Shown: positions 47,924 through 62,700, numbered from the stretch's first letter. The stretch: DNA of 64,000 bases from Leuctra nigra (GCA_934045905.1 OW203765.1:17795409-17859408); one strand, 5' to 3'. The notes: generated by a model from the letters alone, not told the origin. A program made the numbers and translations.

Positions 47924-50900
47924 TTATAAGTTCATTCCGCCATTGATTGGTGTTTGGCAGTACGGGCATTCCTTCTGTGTCTTAGCGCATTTACTACACA
48001 AAACGTAGTGATTGCATGGGCCCAGAGTTATACTTCGTTTCTCTTCTTCACAAACCATACATGTATTGGCCATCTGAGTGTAGATTATCTGTTGAAAAGA
48101 ATGAAATCAGTTAGAAATTGTAATTCTTTTTAAGTTTGTGAAACTTATATCGAAGAACCAGAAACTGATTTGGAAGAAAGGAATAATAAATCGTTTGAAT
48201 TACCTGCTCAACTTTTTCGCAATCCTGTCTTAATTGATCTTGCAACTGTTTTAATATTTGCAAAGATAATGTATTCAATTCAGAAACTCTGCGGACACCG
48301 TGAAGATATGGGCTTCCTTGCAGTAATTCAATTTCATTCTGCAGCACTTTAAAATGTGATATCGCTTCGTCCCTCTCCTTCTCCGCTTGGTTAGCTTTCC
48401 GGTTCGATTCCTCCGCTTCTCTCTGCCAAGCTTCGCAGGCGGTTCTCGCCTGCAGTATTCTTTCGTCCCAGGTGGCTAGTTTGTTTCGACTAAGAGCGAC
48501 CTCCTCTATGAGGCCGCGTATCTGCAGTTCAGACGGCCCGTTTGTCGTGTGATTGTGCCCGGAATAGTTGTTGGAATTTGAATGAGAATAGTGTAGGCTA
48601 CTCGGATGATTATTCGGCGGTGATAAGTTCGGGAGTTGTCCGAAGTCGAATAAACTGCTATTGAGGCCTGATGAGTATCCCACCATGTTGTTTGATGTGC
48701 TATTACTCATGATGTGATTTGTATACGCAGAAGTCTGAAACAAATTCTAAACGTAGAACGTTCGATGAAGATTATTTCAAGAAAGAAACCAAAACCATTA
48801 ACTGTTGGGTTCATACTGAAGCAAGATACAACAATATCAAAACCTGCATTGTGAAGGTAAAATATATAAAACATTCCTCCACCAATGAGAATTATCGTCG
48901 ACTCACAAAGAAAATTTAAAAATGTGTTGCATTTCTACGTTTTGCACTAATTCAAAATCTCACATCAAACTGAAATTCAATGTTAGGAAGGTACGAAGTG
49001 ATGTACGAAGTAAAAAATATCGAGGTCCCATATCCAGAATATATGAGGACGATAATTTAGAGAATGGGATAGATGGCAGGGGAGATAGGATGGAGAAAGG
49101 TTCTGGTACGAATGGACTGGTTCCCTTTAGAAGTTGCGAAACCTGACAAAGAGCGTGAGGAATGAGGAGATTAGAAGAGGGAAGGCAGAGGAGTAGATAG
49201 TAGCATTGGATTTTGGAGAAGCAAAGAGACTTGTCGTCTGGTATTTGTTCATTGCATGTAACCTCAGAGGTGGCCAATGCCTGGCAGAAGAAGATGAAGG
49301 ACAACCAGCGGAGGATAGGAAGAGACGTGCTGCCAAACACATTAAGAAGAGGAGCAAGTGATAGATTTGATGGAAAGGGGGATGTGGTGAAGAGAATGCG
49401 GGAAATGGCCAGAGCAGCTGTGTTGTTATTACATATTATATTTTATTTTTTCGTATCATTCTGAATTGGAAAGATGGAACTGGATTCTGAACTGGAAGAT
49501 TTTATCAAGCTGTCTGCCATCATTAAAATGGGAAGCTGAACAGTTTTACATTAGACAGTGCTGCGCAGTATGAACTCAACAGTAATAGGTAATGAGCGCT
49601 GAACTTACCGAATCTTCTTGAAATGAAAATCTAGATCCCGAGAGGAACGGCTGAGACTGAAGAGGTGACGACGTTGGCGAGAAGTTCCCGAGCTGTCGTT
49701 CGCTCAGAGCGCTACCGGGTATGTTCATCGGAGCCGAGCTCCCGAGTATGCTGTAGCCTGAGCTGGCGAGTCCAGCCGATATTGTATTGATAGGAGAATC
49801 ACGTTCCAAATCCTTGTCTAGTGAAGCTGCGTAATTGATTGGTTCGTCTAAATGCAACTCGTCCAGTGCATTGCCTGAAAACAAACAAGATATCAGTTTC
49901 AATGTATCATTTCCAAAAACCATCCATACTACCTTATGAAACTAATACAAGATCAAACCTGACACTGGATTCCAAAGGCCAGGAAAACCTATTATTGATG
50001 GTTTAGAATTCAAACCCACACGAGAGTTCCTCAGCTCTTTCAATTACCAAAATAAGAAGTAAGTAGGTACATAGGTACCTTTAACTAATGAATTCAGTTA
50101 CCTATTTTTCAAAATTTTTAGCTGTATTTGGACAAAATATTTTGAGTTTATACTCAATTTACTAACTTACTTTATTCAGCAATCAACCATAAACAACAGT
50201 CATGCATTTTTTACATGCATGACTGTTGTTTTTACAATTTTACAATGTTCACAATTTTACAGCGACATCATGGTTTGTTTAGTTTGGCTGTGGAACAAGC
50301 CGCTATGGTTCCGAAAACCTCCATGAGCTCATCAACATTGACTACCACTGAGTTTAAACCTCTCACATCATGAAATTGTTTGTCAGCTTCTGTATGTAAT
50401 GTCTACAAGTTACTCACCAACGACAGAGTCTAGAGTGTCATTGGAGAAGAACTGCATTCCTAGAGGTGAGACGCCCTGGCCGAGCTGACTGGCTGCGTTG
50501 TTAATACTATACGCTCTGCACATGCTTTGCCTCCTGTGCGAGTCTATCAGCGGATCATTTTCCATTTGCATCAGTTGCTTCTTCATTAGATTCTAAGAGG
50601 AGAGAAACAATGTTACAGCATGTGACGCAGATGTTTCACGTCATTTGCAGAGTTAAATATGAACTAGGTACAGTAGGCAATAGCAAATCTAATCGGCAAT
50701 CATAATACATTCTATTTCATAGAGGATAGGCCCATGAATAGAGTTTTAGGATGTATAGGTACCTACATAATAAAATTTGCTAATTGTCAAGAGTAAGTCA
50801 CTCCTAAGACCTAGGTATAGACCTAGGTTCCTGACAAATGAGAAGGGAAATCAAGTCTAAAAAAATCAGAATATTAAATGGCTAGTATAAAACTAATTAT

Positions 50901-53418
50901 AGAATAATAATATGAATTTAATGCTTGGAAAGGAGTTGAACTGCAGTAATAAGTAAAAACTGAAGGTCACTCCTAACTCACTCTACTCTAGTAATATTAC
51001 ATCAACTTTTAGGAATAATTAATAAGTAGGTGAACCTAGCGTATGATGATGTATCATAAACTTAATGACAGCAGTACTTTACTGTTTTATAGCAACCGGT
51101 CAGAAACAATTATCGTAATTTTAATATTTCAGATTCCTCTAAACCGCAACGACCAAAGAATGTTTCTTTATGACGGGCAAAGTGAAAGGAAGTTGCTTAC
51201 GGCTTGCATAAGTTCTTGTTGGCTGTTGAAGCCGAGCGGATTGCTGACTTTGTTGTGCGTCAGCTGCGACCCGGGCGCCTTGCTGTGCGAACTGTTGGAA
51301 CCTAAACTGCTGGTGGATGCGGATTCCGACACTTCTCCGCTGCCGCCCGACGAGTCTGCTTTCTCCGCCTTCTCCATGCACTTGTCCGGTGGCAATGCGC
51401 TCGACAACAAGTCGGCCAAATTAGTTCCAGTTTCTATGCGTGCGGCCAGATCTCGAGCCAGAGCCATCTCCTCTGTGACGAAAAGCAAGAGATTTGTTAT
51501 GGAACAGTCAGTGGGGCTGAATATTTGTTCAAGAAATTTTTGTAATATGTTAATTTGCGTAGAGTGTACAAACATTATAACTTTGGAAAATCTGTGGAAG
51601 AGGACACTAAAATTACAAGATTAGGTACTACTACCTACTGTAGAATATTTTCCAAATAAGCCATGGGTATTTCTATTTTTATTTATTTACATCTTAAAAC
51701 ATTAGGGATGCTTATATTTGCAACGGCATTACACTTTAATAGTACTACCTATTACCTAAGTGTTTTTAGAGAACATTTCTCCAAAAACTGGGATGAGGCT
51801 TGTCGGGATTACGTATATTCGTTTAAATAGGCTTACACGAATAGGCCACCTACTAGGCTACCTAGGCCACCTAGGTATAATCATACCTAGTAGCTACCGA
51901 GTAGATACTAAATTGCAATATAAAACTTACCTATTAAACTATTAAATAGAATTTTCGATTTTTCAAAATTTCCAAAATTTAAAGCAAATTTTGACAACTT
52001 GATTTTAATATGGAAGTTTCTATTGTAAAGGGTCCTATAAGGACTACACTTACCTTCCAAGTGTGCAAAAGCGCAGAAAACTCCTCTGGGACAATACCCT
52101 GCAGTCTGCACGTCGTTACACTTGGTCGACTTGTAAATCTCCGGATGAAATTGCTGCTCGGTGCGAGTGTGGCAGTACGAGCAAGATTCTCCGACGTCGC
52201 AGTTCTCCGGTTCGCCCCACTCGTCCCCGTGCTTCACGTTCGGACACGGCGTTGAACGGTACTTGAACTTCTTCGGACTACGACGCTTGTCACGGCTGTT
52301 GTGATATTGTGGGCAAGCGTAACCTTGGCGACAGAGACGAGGCGGCCGTTTACACATTTCCGTCTTGTAATTTAGTAGAACGTAATTTGTATCTGAAATA
52401 AGAGGAACAAGGTTTAAAACATAATAAGCCTTCTAGAACCTATTTTAAATCCACATTGCCAAAAAGACCTAGGTGCCAGTTTTTAGTAATGAAAATAAAT
52501 CTTTTAGTTACCTTGCCATTTTGGATCTTCATTCATTAAATTTCTTTCTTTATCCAATGCATTAGGACCTTTCAAGTCTATGTTGGTTTGAGACTCAGGA
52601 TTTTCCATGTCTTGTAGTTCTTTTATATCATATACGGGTGGTCTAAGATCCACTTGGCCGTGAGCGAACGCACAATGCGGCCCATTCTTTGTGCAATAGC
52701 CGCGTGTGTCCGTTTCGTGCACACACATACATGTCTTGAAATACCGTAGATGATATCGACGTTCTGTATCACCAGCAGTGCGATGTAAAAATTGACAGCT
52801 AGAAGTAAACAAAGAGATGCAACTGTCAAAATAGGTTAAAGCTGTGTTTGACATTTAAACTGTCAAACTAGGACTAAATCTCATGTAGAAGTACATTATT
52901 GGTGAGAACTAGCTCATTAAAGGTTCAAGAGATATAAAAACGATAGCCAATCGAAGGGGGGTAATCAAAATAATAATGGCATCTCCACTTGGCATAGGGA
53001 TCACTGTGACATTTCAATAACAGTGTACCAACTTACTCGTCCCCATCTGGGCAAACTCCCGTAGTCTCGTCATATTTTGTACAGTAAGTGTCTGCACAGT
53101 AATTAAATGTGCCATCTCTTTTTCTGACAGGTCTTCTGCGGCGTTGATTCATAAAATGCCAGTGAAAACATGTAAATGGTCTATGGTTGGTACATTTGTG
53201 TTGTAGAAACAATGGACATTGGTCTACGCGAAACTCCTTTAAATATCTGCAACATTTAGAGCAACGGTATGTTATGACAGGAGTGCAATATATGTAAACA
53301 GACTAGAAGAATTTTTTAAAAAGAATGCAATATTGAAGTTGTAATGATAACCGACTTACGAGTAATGATTTGGTTTTTCTGTTTGAGCTGTCAACAAATT
53401 CTTGGATTCCGACGGCAT
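47924..53418 (-). CDS. unk: unkempt: CCCH zinc-finger and RING RNA-binding protein, nine coding exons
   Basis: Exons (gene order): 53360-53418, 53037-53246, 52512-52798, 52054-52392, 51201-51472, 50418-50592, 49609-49874, 48204-48734, 47924-48088. They total 2304 nt (767 aa), and all phases close. It begins MPSESKNLLTAQTEKPNHYS, the conserved unkempt N-terminus. Exons 2-4 encode six CCCH fingers, including HKCTNHRPFTCFHWH, FKTCMCVH...CAFAH and STKCNDVQTAGYCPRGVFCAFAH. In other animals these bind UAG-rich mRNA and repress translation during neural development. Exons 5-7 are Ser-rich and probably disordered. Exon 8 has a coiled-coil-like stretch (RKANQAEKERDEAISHFKVL). The C-terminus is a RING-like finger, CMVCEEEKRS ... 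CSKC ... CPYC, ending GGMNL. Confidence 0.96.
48922..49460. other. purine-rich intronic segment in unkempt
   Basis: Part of the intron between unkempt exons 7 and 8. Unlike its AT-rich surroundings it is GA-rich on the plus strand and shows partial frames such as AEEDEGQPAEDRKRRAAKHIK. Composition resembles ORF1 of the LINE at 58 kb, so it may be an old retroelement relic. No homology can be shown by eye. Confidence 0.3.
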
Positions 53419-54376
53419 TTTGTGAACTAACTTCCTATTGCGCAACTTGGACGCGCAGGGAACGCTGGAAGATGGCGGTGTACATGCTGTGATTGGGTGA
53501 TTGAAATGCGAGGGATTTAATTCAAGGTCGTCAACGATTTAAATGAATGATTGTAACTTTTTCATGTCCATGCTTACATTTGACCCATTATAACGGACGA
53601 AAATGAATATTCAGAAAAAAGTGTGAATATTTAATTCTTCCACATTAGGATTGGCATGCTATTTATAATTCACTTGCTATGAACAAAATGTGCCAGTGTA
53701 AAATATGTAAAAAAAAAACACAATGTCCGAAAATCAATGCTAAAAAAATATAATAAACAAACAATAAAATATGCTTTTCCGAAATTCCACTGCATCTTGG
53801 AGTTTGCAATCTATTATGCAATCAAAACTTACCTACCCTTTTATAATAGCATGATATTGATTTGAGTGTGGCATTCCTTGAAGTTAAAATGTGCGTTGTG
53901 CTTTGTTGTCAATGTCGGGAAACCAGTTTTAAGATCAGTTTTAAAGGAAATAAATGTTTGTATTATACTTTCAAAAAAATATCATCATTCTATCATATCA
54001 TTCTATCTAATATCTATCATTTGACAATTTGGCGCCCCCTAAATCTCGGCGCCCTGGGCATGGGCCCGCGTCACCCTACCCACGGGCCGGCCCTGCACAC
54101 AACACATAGAGCGCCAGCTGCTCAATTGAGAATTGCCCTATAATTCATATTGAAGATTGCCAATGTTGATGCATTGAAGAGTCCCCACCTATTCTATATA
54201 ATATTTGTGAAGCTAGTTCCATGCACGTTGCCGAATCGGTGTACAATCTATAATTACTAATTAGAACCTCCTTGGTGTACCTATACTGTATAGGTAGGTA
54301 TCGGGAATTTTGAATTTATTTATAGGTACTTGAAAATTACTTTTTTTGAACTTTAAAATTTCCGATTTGCCCAGAA
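53419..54376. other. unkempt promoter side and intergenic DNA
   Basis: Upstream of unkempt. At about 54031-54102 a GC-rich piece, GGCGCCCTGGGCATGG ... ACGGGCCGGCCCTG, looks like a solo transposon end. No second end was found. Confidence 0.4.
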
Positions 54377-55099
54377 TACCGTATTAACTCGTGTATAAGA
54401 CGCACTCGTGTATAAGACGCACCCTTGTTTTGAGAAGTCTATTTTAAGAAAACACTTAGCATGCGTGTAGGTATAAGACGCAGTAAATCATGAAAAACAG
54501 TGTTTGTTTGTATACATGATATCCATCAAAATGTTGGTTTTCCAGCTAACTGAGCTATTTGAATGAAAATCACTGCCAACTTGTTGTAAACAAACAGTAA
54601 TTTTCTGCTTCTTAGAAAGGGGGAGGGGAGTCTCTTCCCAGCAGCTGTTGTTTGCTCTAACAGGCGCGCACCTGCCTTTCCTCTGCATTCCAAAACAAAC
54701 CCAACTCCCCTCCTCCCCTTCCATTAAGATCGTCATTCAACAGTGTTTAGTCTATTTTATGCCTGTCAGAGCAATGTTTTTCAGACGTAAACATATATTT
54801 TGTCTCCTGATCTAAATGCAAGGGAAAACATTTTATTGCGCAAATTTAATATGTTAATAATGTTGTGTCTAGCTAGACACAGTATGAGTAGTCCAGACAG
54901 AGTGAGAGGGAAGGCAGAGATAGACGCAGTAGAGATGTGGCAGTCTACCACAGCTCTGTTTACAAACATCCACATTGGATTTACTGGGAAAAAAGCTTGG
55001 TATGTGTGTATAAGACGCAGGGCTGTTTTCAGAATCAAAATATTGACATATAATTGCGTCTTATACACGAGTGCGTCTTATACACGAGTTAAAACGGTA
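54377..55099. mobile_element. 723-bp TIR element with CTCGTGTATAAGACGCA repeats
   Basis: The ends are inverted: TACCGTATTAACTCGTG from 54377 and the complement of TACCGTTTTAACTCGTG at 55099. Inside both ends CTCGTGTATAAGACGCA is repeated in tandem. TA at each outer edge could be a TA target duplication (Tc1/mariner-like), but it could also belong to the TIR. The interior frames are not transposase. Single extra copies of GTATAAGACGCAG lie at about 54472 and 55008. Confidence 0.8.
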
Positions 55100-56734
55100 A
55101 TAGGGCCTCAGGAAGGGAAATCTTTGTCCAGCAAACAGTGCAAATTCAAATCATGAGATTACCAATTTTACCAACAGCAATCACAGTTTAAAACCTAGGG
55201 ATCGGGCTTTATACACACGTCTAAGCAACACAGAGGGTTTGAGTATGACATTTCATTTTGAGCTTGTATCTATGGATTATTATTTACAATCATTTATAAT
55301 AAATATTCGAATATGCATTAACAATCTGTGCTCTTTATTCTCATTTCAAAGAACATTACATTTATGACCGGGACACATCTCATTGTGCAAATAATAATTC
55401 AAGTGGAAAAGTAACAAAATGAGGAAACCTGTAATATTATTCTAGGAATATTAGTGTAGCAATTATATATCAAAAAGAGATTCACATAAGCTTGACTAGA
55501 AATATATCTTTGCTAGTTAAATACATTACATAATATGTGTGCCTCAAACCGAAATTCCCATTCAGATACATATACAATTCTAAAACAACACTTGAAGTTG
55601 ATTAGCATTGTCGGAGCGAGCATCAAAGGTTTGGTATCAATATTTGAGCATCTATATTAGCATTTAAAAAACAAACCTGAAATGTCTTCCTTAAATACAT
55701 TATACTAATTTTATATCATACAATTCACATATTTAAACACTTGCCTCCCTGTATCAATTAGTCTTGACGATTTCCGAACCTATTCGATTAAATATGAAGA
55801 TACCTAGCTACTACTCTAGTTAATCTATAAAATGATTCCAATATATTTCCGTCAATAGAATGCGATCCGAGCGATATCTCTGGCGCCAATTTGCAAGCGT
55901 CGGGCATTTATAAGCGTACCAGCTGGCAGGGGAGTTACGATATAATAACACGCTCACACGAACACTCACAATGTAGGTAGACTTTAAAAGAGAGCTAAAA
56001 TCGAGAGTGATTGTAAGTTGGCTGGCCTTATAACAATGCCTCAGTCCTTTCATACAACGTTTAATCAATATTGGTGTATAATTGATAACCTAGTACTTTA
56101 TATTCATTGAATCGTTATTTACATTATATATACCTAAAGTCTAAATTTAAACCGTCGGAGCAAAGTATATAGTTCTAAAACTACGATATTTTGTGTTTCA
56201 AATTTGTACCTGGTATCATGTTGTCTTTCCATCATCGCAGCACATGCGTATATTCAGATCAGCAAACAGAACAAAATGTAAAACCAAATAAAATTGCTAC
56301 CAGGAGATATATGAAATGCATTGACAGCTCATCAAGCAACAGAAGTAAATAGCGTCTCATCTGTCAGAAATAAGTCTAGACGAACACAAATGGAAAATTA
56401 AAATAGGTAGAAGAAATCCGAATTTTCACGAAATGCAATTAAAAATTATGTGACTGTGTTCAAATAAGTAAAACATGCAGTATACATGAGTGTGTAAAAA
56501 AACAAATAATGTTTAGATGCAAACTAGGAATACAATATAATGTAGGTAAGGTCAGTACCTAAATGTGTTTGGACTTTAGGGAACCCCTATAAGATCTTGA
56601 ATTCAAAACAGTAAAATATTAGCAGACACCTGCTTAAATAAACCCTGCTGAAATATAAATACATTGAGAATTTGGGGTCATAGTTCAGATAAAATTCTCA
56701 CTCTCATCGATTCGCACTGTACATAATTCTCCCG
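55100..56734. other. intergenic DNA / 3' UTR of the minus-strand gene
   Basis: The part adjoining 56735 should be the 3' UTR of the PDZ-tail gene. AT-rich with no other recognisable feature. Confidence 0.5.
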
Positions 56735-59700
56735 CTAGACGGTAGTGCCGTACGTGCTGAACACTACGCGCGTCGAGTCCGTGTCGAGGGACACGTCTTC
56801 CGGCGACGCCAGATCCACGCGCACGGTGCCGGAGTTGTTGCGGCGCCGCGTCATGGCGCGCCACTCGGACTGCCGCCAGCTGAACGTGTCGGCGGCCTCG
56901 TCGGCGGGCGGAGGCTCCTCAACTGGCGGTGCGGACGGCGCGGGTTCGCCCACGGCCGATATCGAGCTTTGAGATCCGAGAGAGTCGAAGCTCGAGTCTC
57001 CGCCGCCGCGGTAGCGACCCACGTCGTCCTCGTTTATGTCGCCGTGGTGACCGTGGGACTCCTCGATACCTGCCGGTCACATCAGTGACAGTTATTTATC
57101 AAACACTTCTAATGGTTTTAAATCAAGCTTTACCCTATAAAAAATGTCATTGGAACAAAAATTAAATTCATTGGTAATAAATTAATAATTCTTAATTCTA
57201 TATGAAATTGGTAATTTCCAAAAGACCTGGTAATAAACAGTAACCGGTTTTTGCGGGATTATCTTGGAATCAGAATCTACAACAGTGCAATAAAATCTAT
57301 TCACCGTAAGAATGACGACCTTGAAATCTGTACAGCCAAGTCATTTAGCTCAATTTTGAATATGATTTTTTACTGACACAAACTTTACTGATACAAAATA
57401 ATAAATGGCAAGATTTTATGTTTCAAGGTCGATCACTTTAAACGTGAATGGATTTTAGTTGTGTTTTGTTCCTAAGCTCCTCATATGTCATGAGTGATGA
57501 CTGAGCAAAAAGATCTAACCTCTGAGAATATTCTGACACATGTCGGACTCGAGCGGTATCGGATCCTCGCTGTCTCGGTTGTGTATCGTGACGGCGATGT
57601 GCGCGGGGTGCGGCACCGGCAGCGGAATCAGCAGCTTCTCGGCGCTGTACGGTCGGTTGTGCCGCTTCCACGGTCGCCACATGGTCGCCACGCTGGCAGC
57701 GGTCGCAGTCTTGCGGTGCCGGCCGCTGGACGTTCCATTGGCAGTCTCACTGAAGTTAAAGAATAGGCGACTCTTAAAAGTTGTCAGATGCGCAGAAAAT
57801 GTTCCTAATTTATTTTAAGAATCCCTACTAAAAGGATTAAAAGGATTACAAGGATTGAATATCAGGGAACCTGACCATAAAGTTAATCCGTTTTGTTCAA
57901 ATACCGTTTTTATGCTATTCAAGAGTGTAACTCAGGAACTTCAACTGTACAAAAATTTAAATTTGATGGCGGACGAAGTGTGTGGGAAGCCAGGGCAGGT
58001 GGGGAAAAAATTAGTGAAAAGAGGGTGTGTATGCCCTGAGTGTAGTATGAAAGTGACTAGTGGGTTAAGGTGCGAAAAATGCAAACAGTGGTACCATTTT
58101 AAATGTGGGGGAGTGAAGAAATCGAGCTATAAGGACGGTGAGAAGAGTGACTGGGAATGTGGGGCATGTAGAAGTGAGGTTAGAATGGACGAGCAAGACA
58201 AAGGAAATGAGCTCAAACAACTTGAAGAAGGAAGTGAAGATGGCGGCGGGGGAAGAATAGGTGATGTGGGAGAATTGAACATTATTACCAGGCCAGAAGA
58301 GGATGAAAAAGAGGAAAATGGTGCCAAGAATGAAGGAGAAGAGGGGCGAAAGAAAGTTTCTAGTGGGGTGTACTGTAAAAATGCGTGGGTCAGTAGAAAT
58401 AAGAAAGAACTAAGGGGAAAAGTATTGGCAATAGGACACAAAGTAGGAATAAAAATCTACCGGAAATATGGGATGAGAATAGGAAGCAAAGCCATTGTAA
58501 ATATTATCATGAAATCTTGCCAGAAGTTTGAACACCAGTTGGATGAGACAAAGAGAAAGCTACTGGAGATGGAGGAGAAATATGCTGATCAAAAACTATG
58601 GAGGGACAATGTGGAAGGTTTGTACAGTGTAACCAGGACAGAAGAAGATGTAGAAGGGAATGCAAATCAAGAAGTGACGCAGTTGGAAGTAGAAGTGAGA
58701 ATAGAGGATGTGGGAGGAGAGAACAGCGTTGCCAGGCCAGAAGAGGATGAAGAAAAGAAGAAAAATCAAAGTAAGGTGATGCAAGATGAAAATGGTGCTA
58801 AGAATGAAGAAGAAGAGGTGCGAAAGAAAGTATCTAGTGCGATCCGTCTAGAGGATTGCGATCGGAGTCATCGAGCCCCGAGCCCCGATCTTCATCGAGC
58901 TAGCGTAGAAGTGGTGCTGATAGGCGATGTGATGGTGAAGCAGGCAAGTGAATTTTGTAAAAAGATGGGCAATAGTGCAATTATTGAACCAGGAATTGGA
59001 ATCAAAGAATTGGAAAATAGGATGGAGATAGGGTACTATGCGGAAAGATTGAGTGAAGCAAAGACGATCATCTTGAAAGTTGGAAACCGGGAAGTTAAAA
59101 AGGGCATTGATAAGGAAATAGTAATTAGGGACATCCAAGAACTAGTATTGACAACAAAGAGAGCTGTAAAGAACCCTGGAGTGCGAGTGGTGATATGTGG
59201 CCTGCAGACGACCGAAGGAGTGATCATGAACGAGGAGCTGAAGAGGACTGCCGAAGCTCATAGTGCAGAATTTCTGGATGTTCCCTATATACCAGGATAT
59301 AGGAGCAACAGATGGGAGTGGGAAGCAAAGACTGGGAGAGAGCTGAGAGTGAGGATGGAAGCGAAAGAACGTAGTGAGCAGAGGGATGAGAAGAAGAAGG
59401 ATGAAGACATAAACAAGGATTTTATATCCAGGTGGGTCTGGAGGAACCGAAGGTAGGGGAAGGCGATGAAAGTGAAGATGAGGCCGGTGGTGTGAAGAGA
59501 AGAGTGAACAGAACGAAAAGTAAGAGAAATTTGCGAAGGAAGGTGAAAGTCGGGACACTGAACATTGTTTCCTTAAATGGTAAGGTAGAAGAAATCATAG
59601 ACATGATGAAAGAAAGGAAGCTGGAAGTACTAGGACTAAGTGAATCTAAATGGAAAGGCAGCGGAGAGAAGGAGTGTAGAGAGGGCTATAAGCTATACTG

Positions 59701-62700
59701 GGCTGGAGGTGAGAGAGGCGTCAATGGTGTGGGATTTATGATAGCTCCTAACCTGAGGGAGAGGGTGATATCGGTAAACTACATAAGTGACAGACTAATA
59801 AAGATGAAAATCCTGTTAGGAAAACACTTATTGGAAATACTTCAATGCTATGCCCCTCAGACAGGTATGACAGCTGAGATAAAAGAAAGATACCTGGTAG
59901 AATTAGAAAGAAACATCTCCTCCATGAAGACACTGGTAATCGGGGACCTGAATGCCAAGGTTGGTCGGGAGAGGCGAGGCTACGAAGCAGTGCTCGGACA
60001 CCACGGATATGCTGGCAGGAATAAAGAAGGAGAGAACCTTCTGAATTTCTGCTTGAGAAATGGGCTACGTGTGGGCAACAGCTGGTACCAGAAGCGGCCA
60101 TCGCACCAGATCACCCGATATGCACCAGATGGATCATCCAAGTCTGTCATCGACTATGTCCTAATTGGAAGAGATCTAGTGCTGGAAGTGGATGATGTCT
60201 GTGTTTGCCCCAACGTAGCAATTGACAGTGACCACCGCCTCCTGGTGGTGACTTTGCGATACCCCAGTGTGACAAGAACAGCGCCTGTCCTCAAACACAC
60301 CAAACTTAAAGTGTGGAAATTGCAAGAAGAACAGCACAAACAGGAATTCAGAAGTATGATAGAAGAGGGAATACCAGACGGCCAAGTAAGAGCTGTGGAA
60401 GAGGAGTGGACAGAATTCAGAGATAAGATGGTAATGAGTGCAGAGAGAGTATGTGGCCGGGTAAAGGGAAAGAAGAGAGAAAAGGAAACACCATGGTGGA
60501 ATGAAAAGGTTAAATACGTGGTTAAGGAGAAAAGGGACGCATGGCAAAGGAAAGAAATAGCGAGATCTGAGGAGAATAATCGGGCTTATTCTGAAGCAAA
60601 ACAGCTGGTGAAACAAACGGTCCAGGAAGAGAAAAAGAAGACAATGGAGGTCTTCGCAGCAAAGTTGGATGAGGACTACAAAGGGAATAAGAACATGCTC
60701 TATGGGTAGAGCCAGTTTTAAATGGTGATGCGCGAATTCGCGAATTGTTCTGATTGCACTATTTTCTTCTAATAAAATCCATTTCATTGTGTATAGATCC
60801 CAAATCTACCATTTTTACATCGCGAAAAAAAACGAAATCCAACCCTGATCGCGATATTCAACATTTTCCGCGAAATGACAAGGACATAAAGGTTTTCTAT
60901 TAAAATTACTGCTTTTATCCCCCCAACAGGTCACACAACAACAAACGAAACCAGTTTCTTTCCATGTGCTACTCAATCAACCCCCTCCCCCTCGCCAGAC
61001 ACTTTGCTACCCACCCTCAAAGTGAACCAGACCAGTCTAACCAGTTGATGATGCCTCCAGGCTGCTTTGTTTTGCGCCCCCATCTGTTCAAGGTCGACCA
61101 GTTTCCCCCCCCCCCCCCCCCCTTCCACCCTCAACCAGTCGCAACTATTCAGAAGGATATTTTGGAACAATTACTGCACTGAAAATTGTTGGATTGGGAA
61201 AGAAAATGTCTTGTCAAACTATACATTTTGCGTCATGAAATTTTAAATATTATGTATCATCTACACAGAGAAAATGTGGGTTGGGGAAAAGACAGTACAG
61301 AGCATTAAAGACGCCATTCTAGACAAGCCTATTTCAGTGCTAATAGTGCATGACCAATCCATTCCAATCCCTACTCCAAAGTGGCATACATGTTTTTCAT
61401 CAAATTATGGTTTCTGGGGGCTATTACAATGTGTTTTATAACCAATTTAATATCACCACAAAATCGCGAAATCCCTCTTCCAGAAAAAACACAAAAAACG
61501 AACTTGATGATTTTAAAAACGAATTTTAAGAAATAAAATCACCATTTAAAACTGGCTCTATCTATGGGTTGATGAAGAACAAGAGAAAGCAAGGAGATTC
61601 GAGAAGAAATATGATAGACGAACAGGGGAACCTTGTAACAGAAGAGGACGAAATCAAGAAACTATGGGAGACCCATTTCAAGAACCTGTTGAACAGTTGT
61701 CCACACCCTGATGCTCAAACTCTAACCACCAATACTGATGACGCCGGTGTCGACCGTCCAGAAGAGAAAGATATTTCGGTGGAAGAGATTGCCGTAGCGA
61801 TTGGAGAAATGAGCAACGGAAAGTCTCCAGGAGTTGACGAAGTTTCAGCTGAGATGCTGAAAGCGGCGGGACCAGCAGGCGCTTACTGGCTCTGGAGGGT
61901 GATTACGGCAGCATGGCAAGAAAGGAAGATTCCTAGGAATTGGGAAGAAGGAATAATTATCCCCACTTTTAAAAAGGGTAACCGAGGCCTGTGCCAGAAC
62001 TATCGCGGAATCACCCTCATGAGCCAGTGCGCTAAGGTCTACGAGAAAGTGATTGGAAGAAGGTTGCGAGAACATACTGATCCCCAACTCCGAGAGGAGC
62101 AGTACGGATTCCGAGGTGGAAGATCAACAATTGACTTGATATTTACCTTAAAGCAGATGATGGAGGCAAAGTGGGAGGAGGGTAGGGATATGTACATGGT
62201 ATTTCTGGACCTGCAAAAGGCATACGACTCGCTACCTCGACAGACGGTATGGCAATGCCTGGAGAGGAAAGGAGTGTATCCTGAGCTGATAGAACGGGTC
62301 CAAAGCACATACAGTAGCAGCCGCAGCATGGTCCAGACAGCAGTCGGAAGATCCAGGTGGTTCAACATCAACACAGGTCTCCGACAAGGCAGTGCACTCT
62401 CACCAATGTTATTTAACATCGTCATGGATGAGATGATAAGAGAAGTGGAACGGGAAGAGAGCGACCAGTCAACAACTCTTGTGTTTGCCGACGACATCAT
62501 GGTGTGGGGAGAATGTGCACAGGACGTCCAAGAGAAGATCGACAGATGGGATGTAGTAACTCGGGAATACGGGCTCAGGATAAGCAGAGAAAAGAGTGAG
62601 GCCATGGTGATGAGTAGGGATAAGAAAGCCCAAAATACTAACATCCAGCTACAAGGAGAAGTACTCGAAGTAAAGCAGGAGTTCAAATATCTAGGAAGCA

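Noticed and set aside
54800..55156. 118-codon frame in the TIR element at 54377
   Set aside because: Runs across the inverted end and shows no transposase motif.
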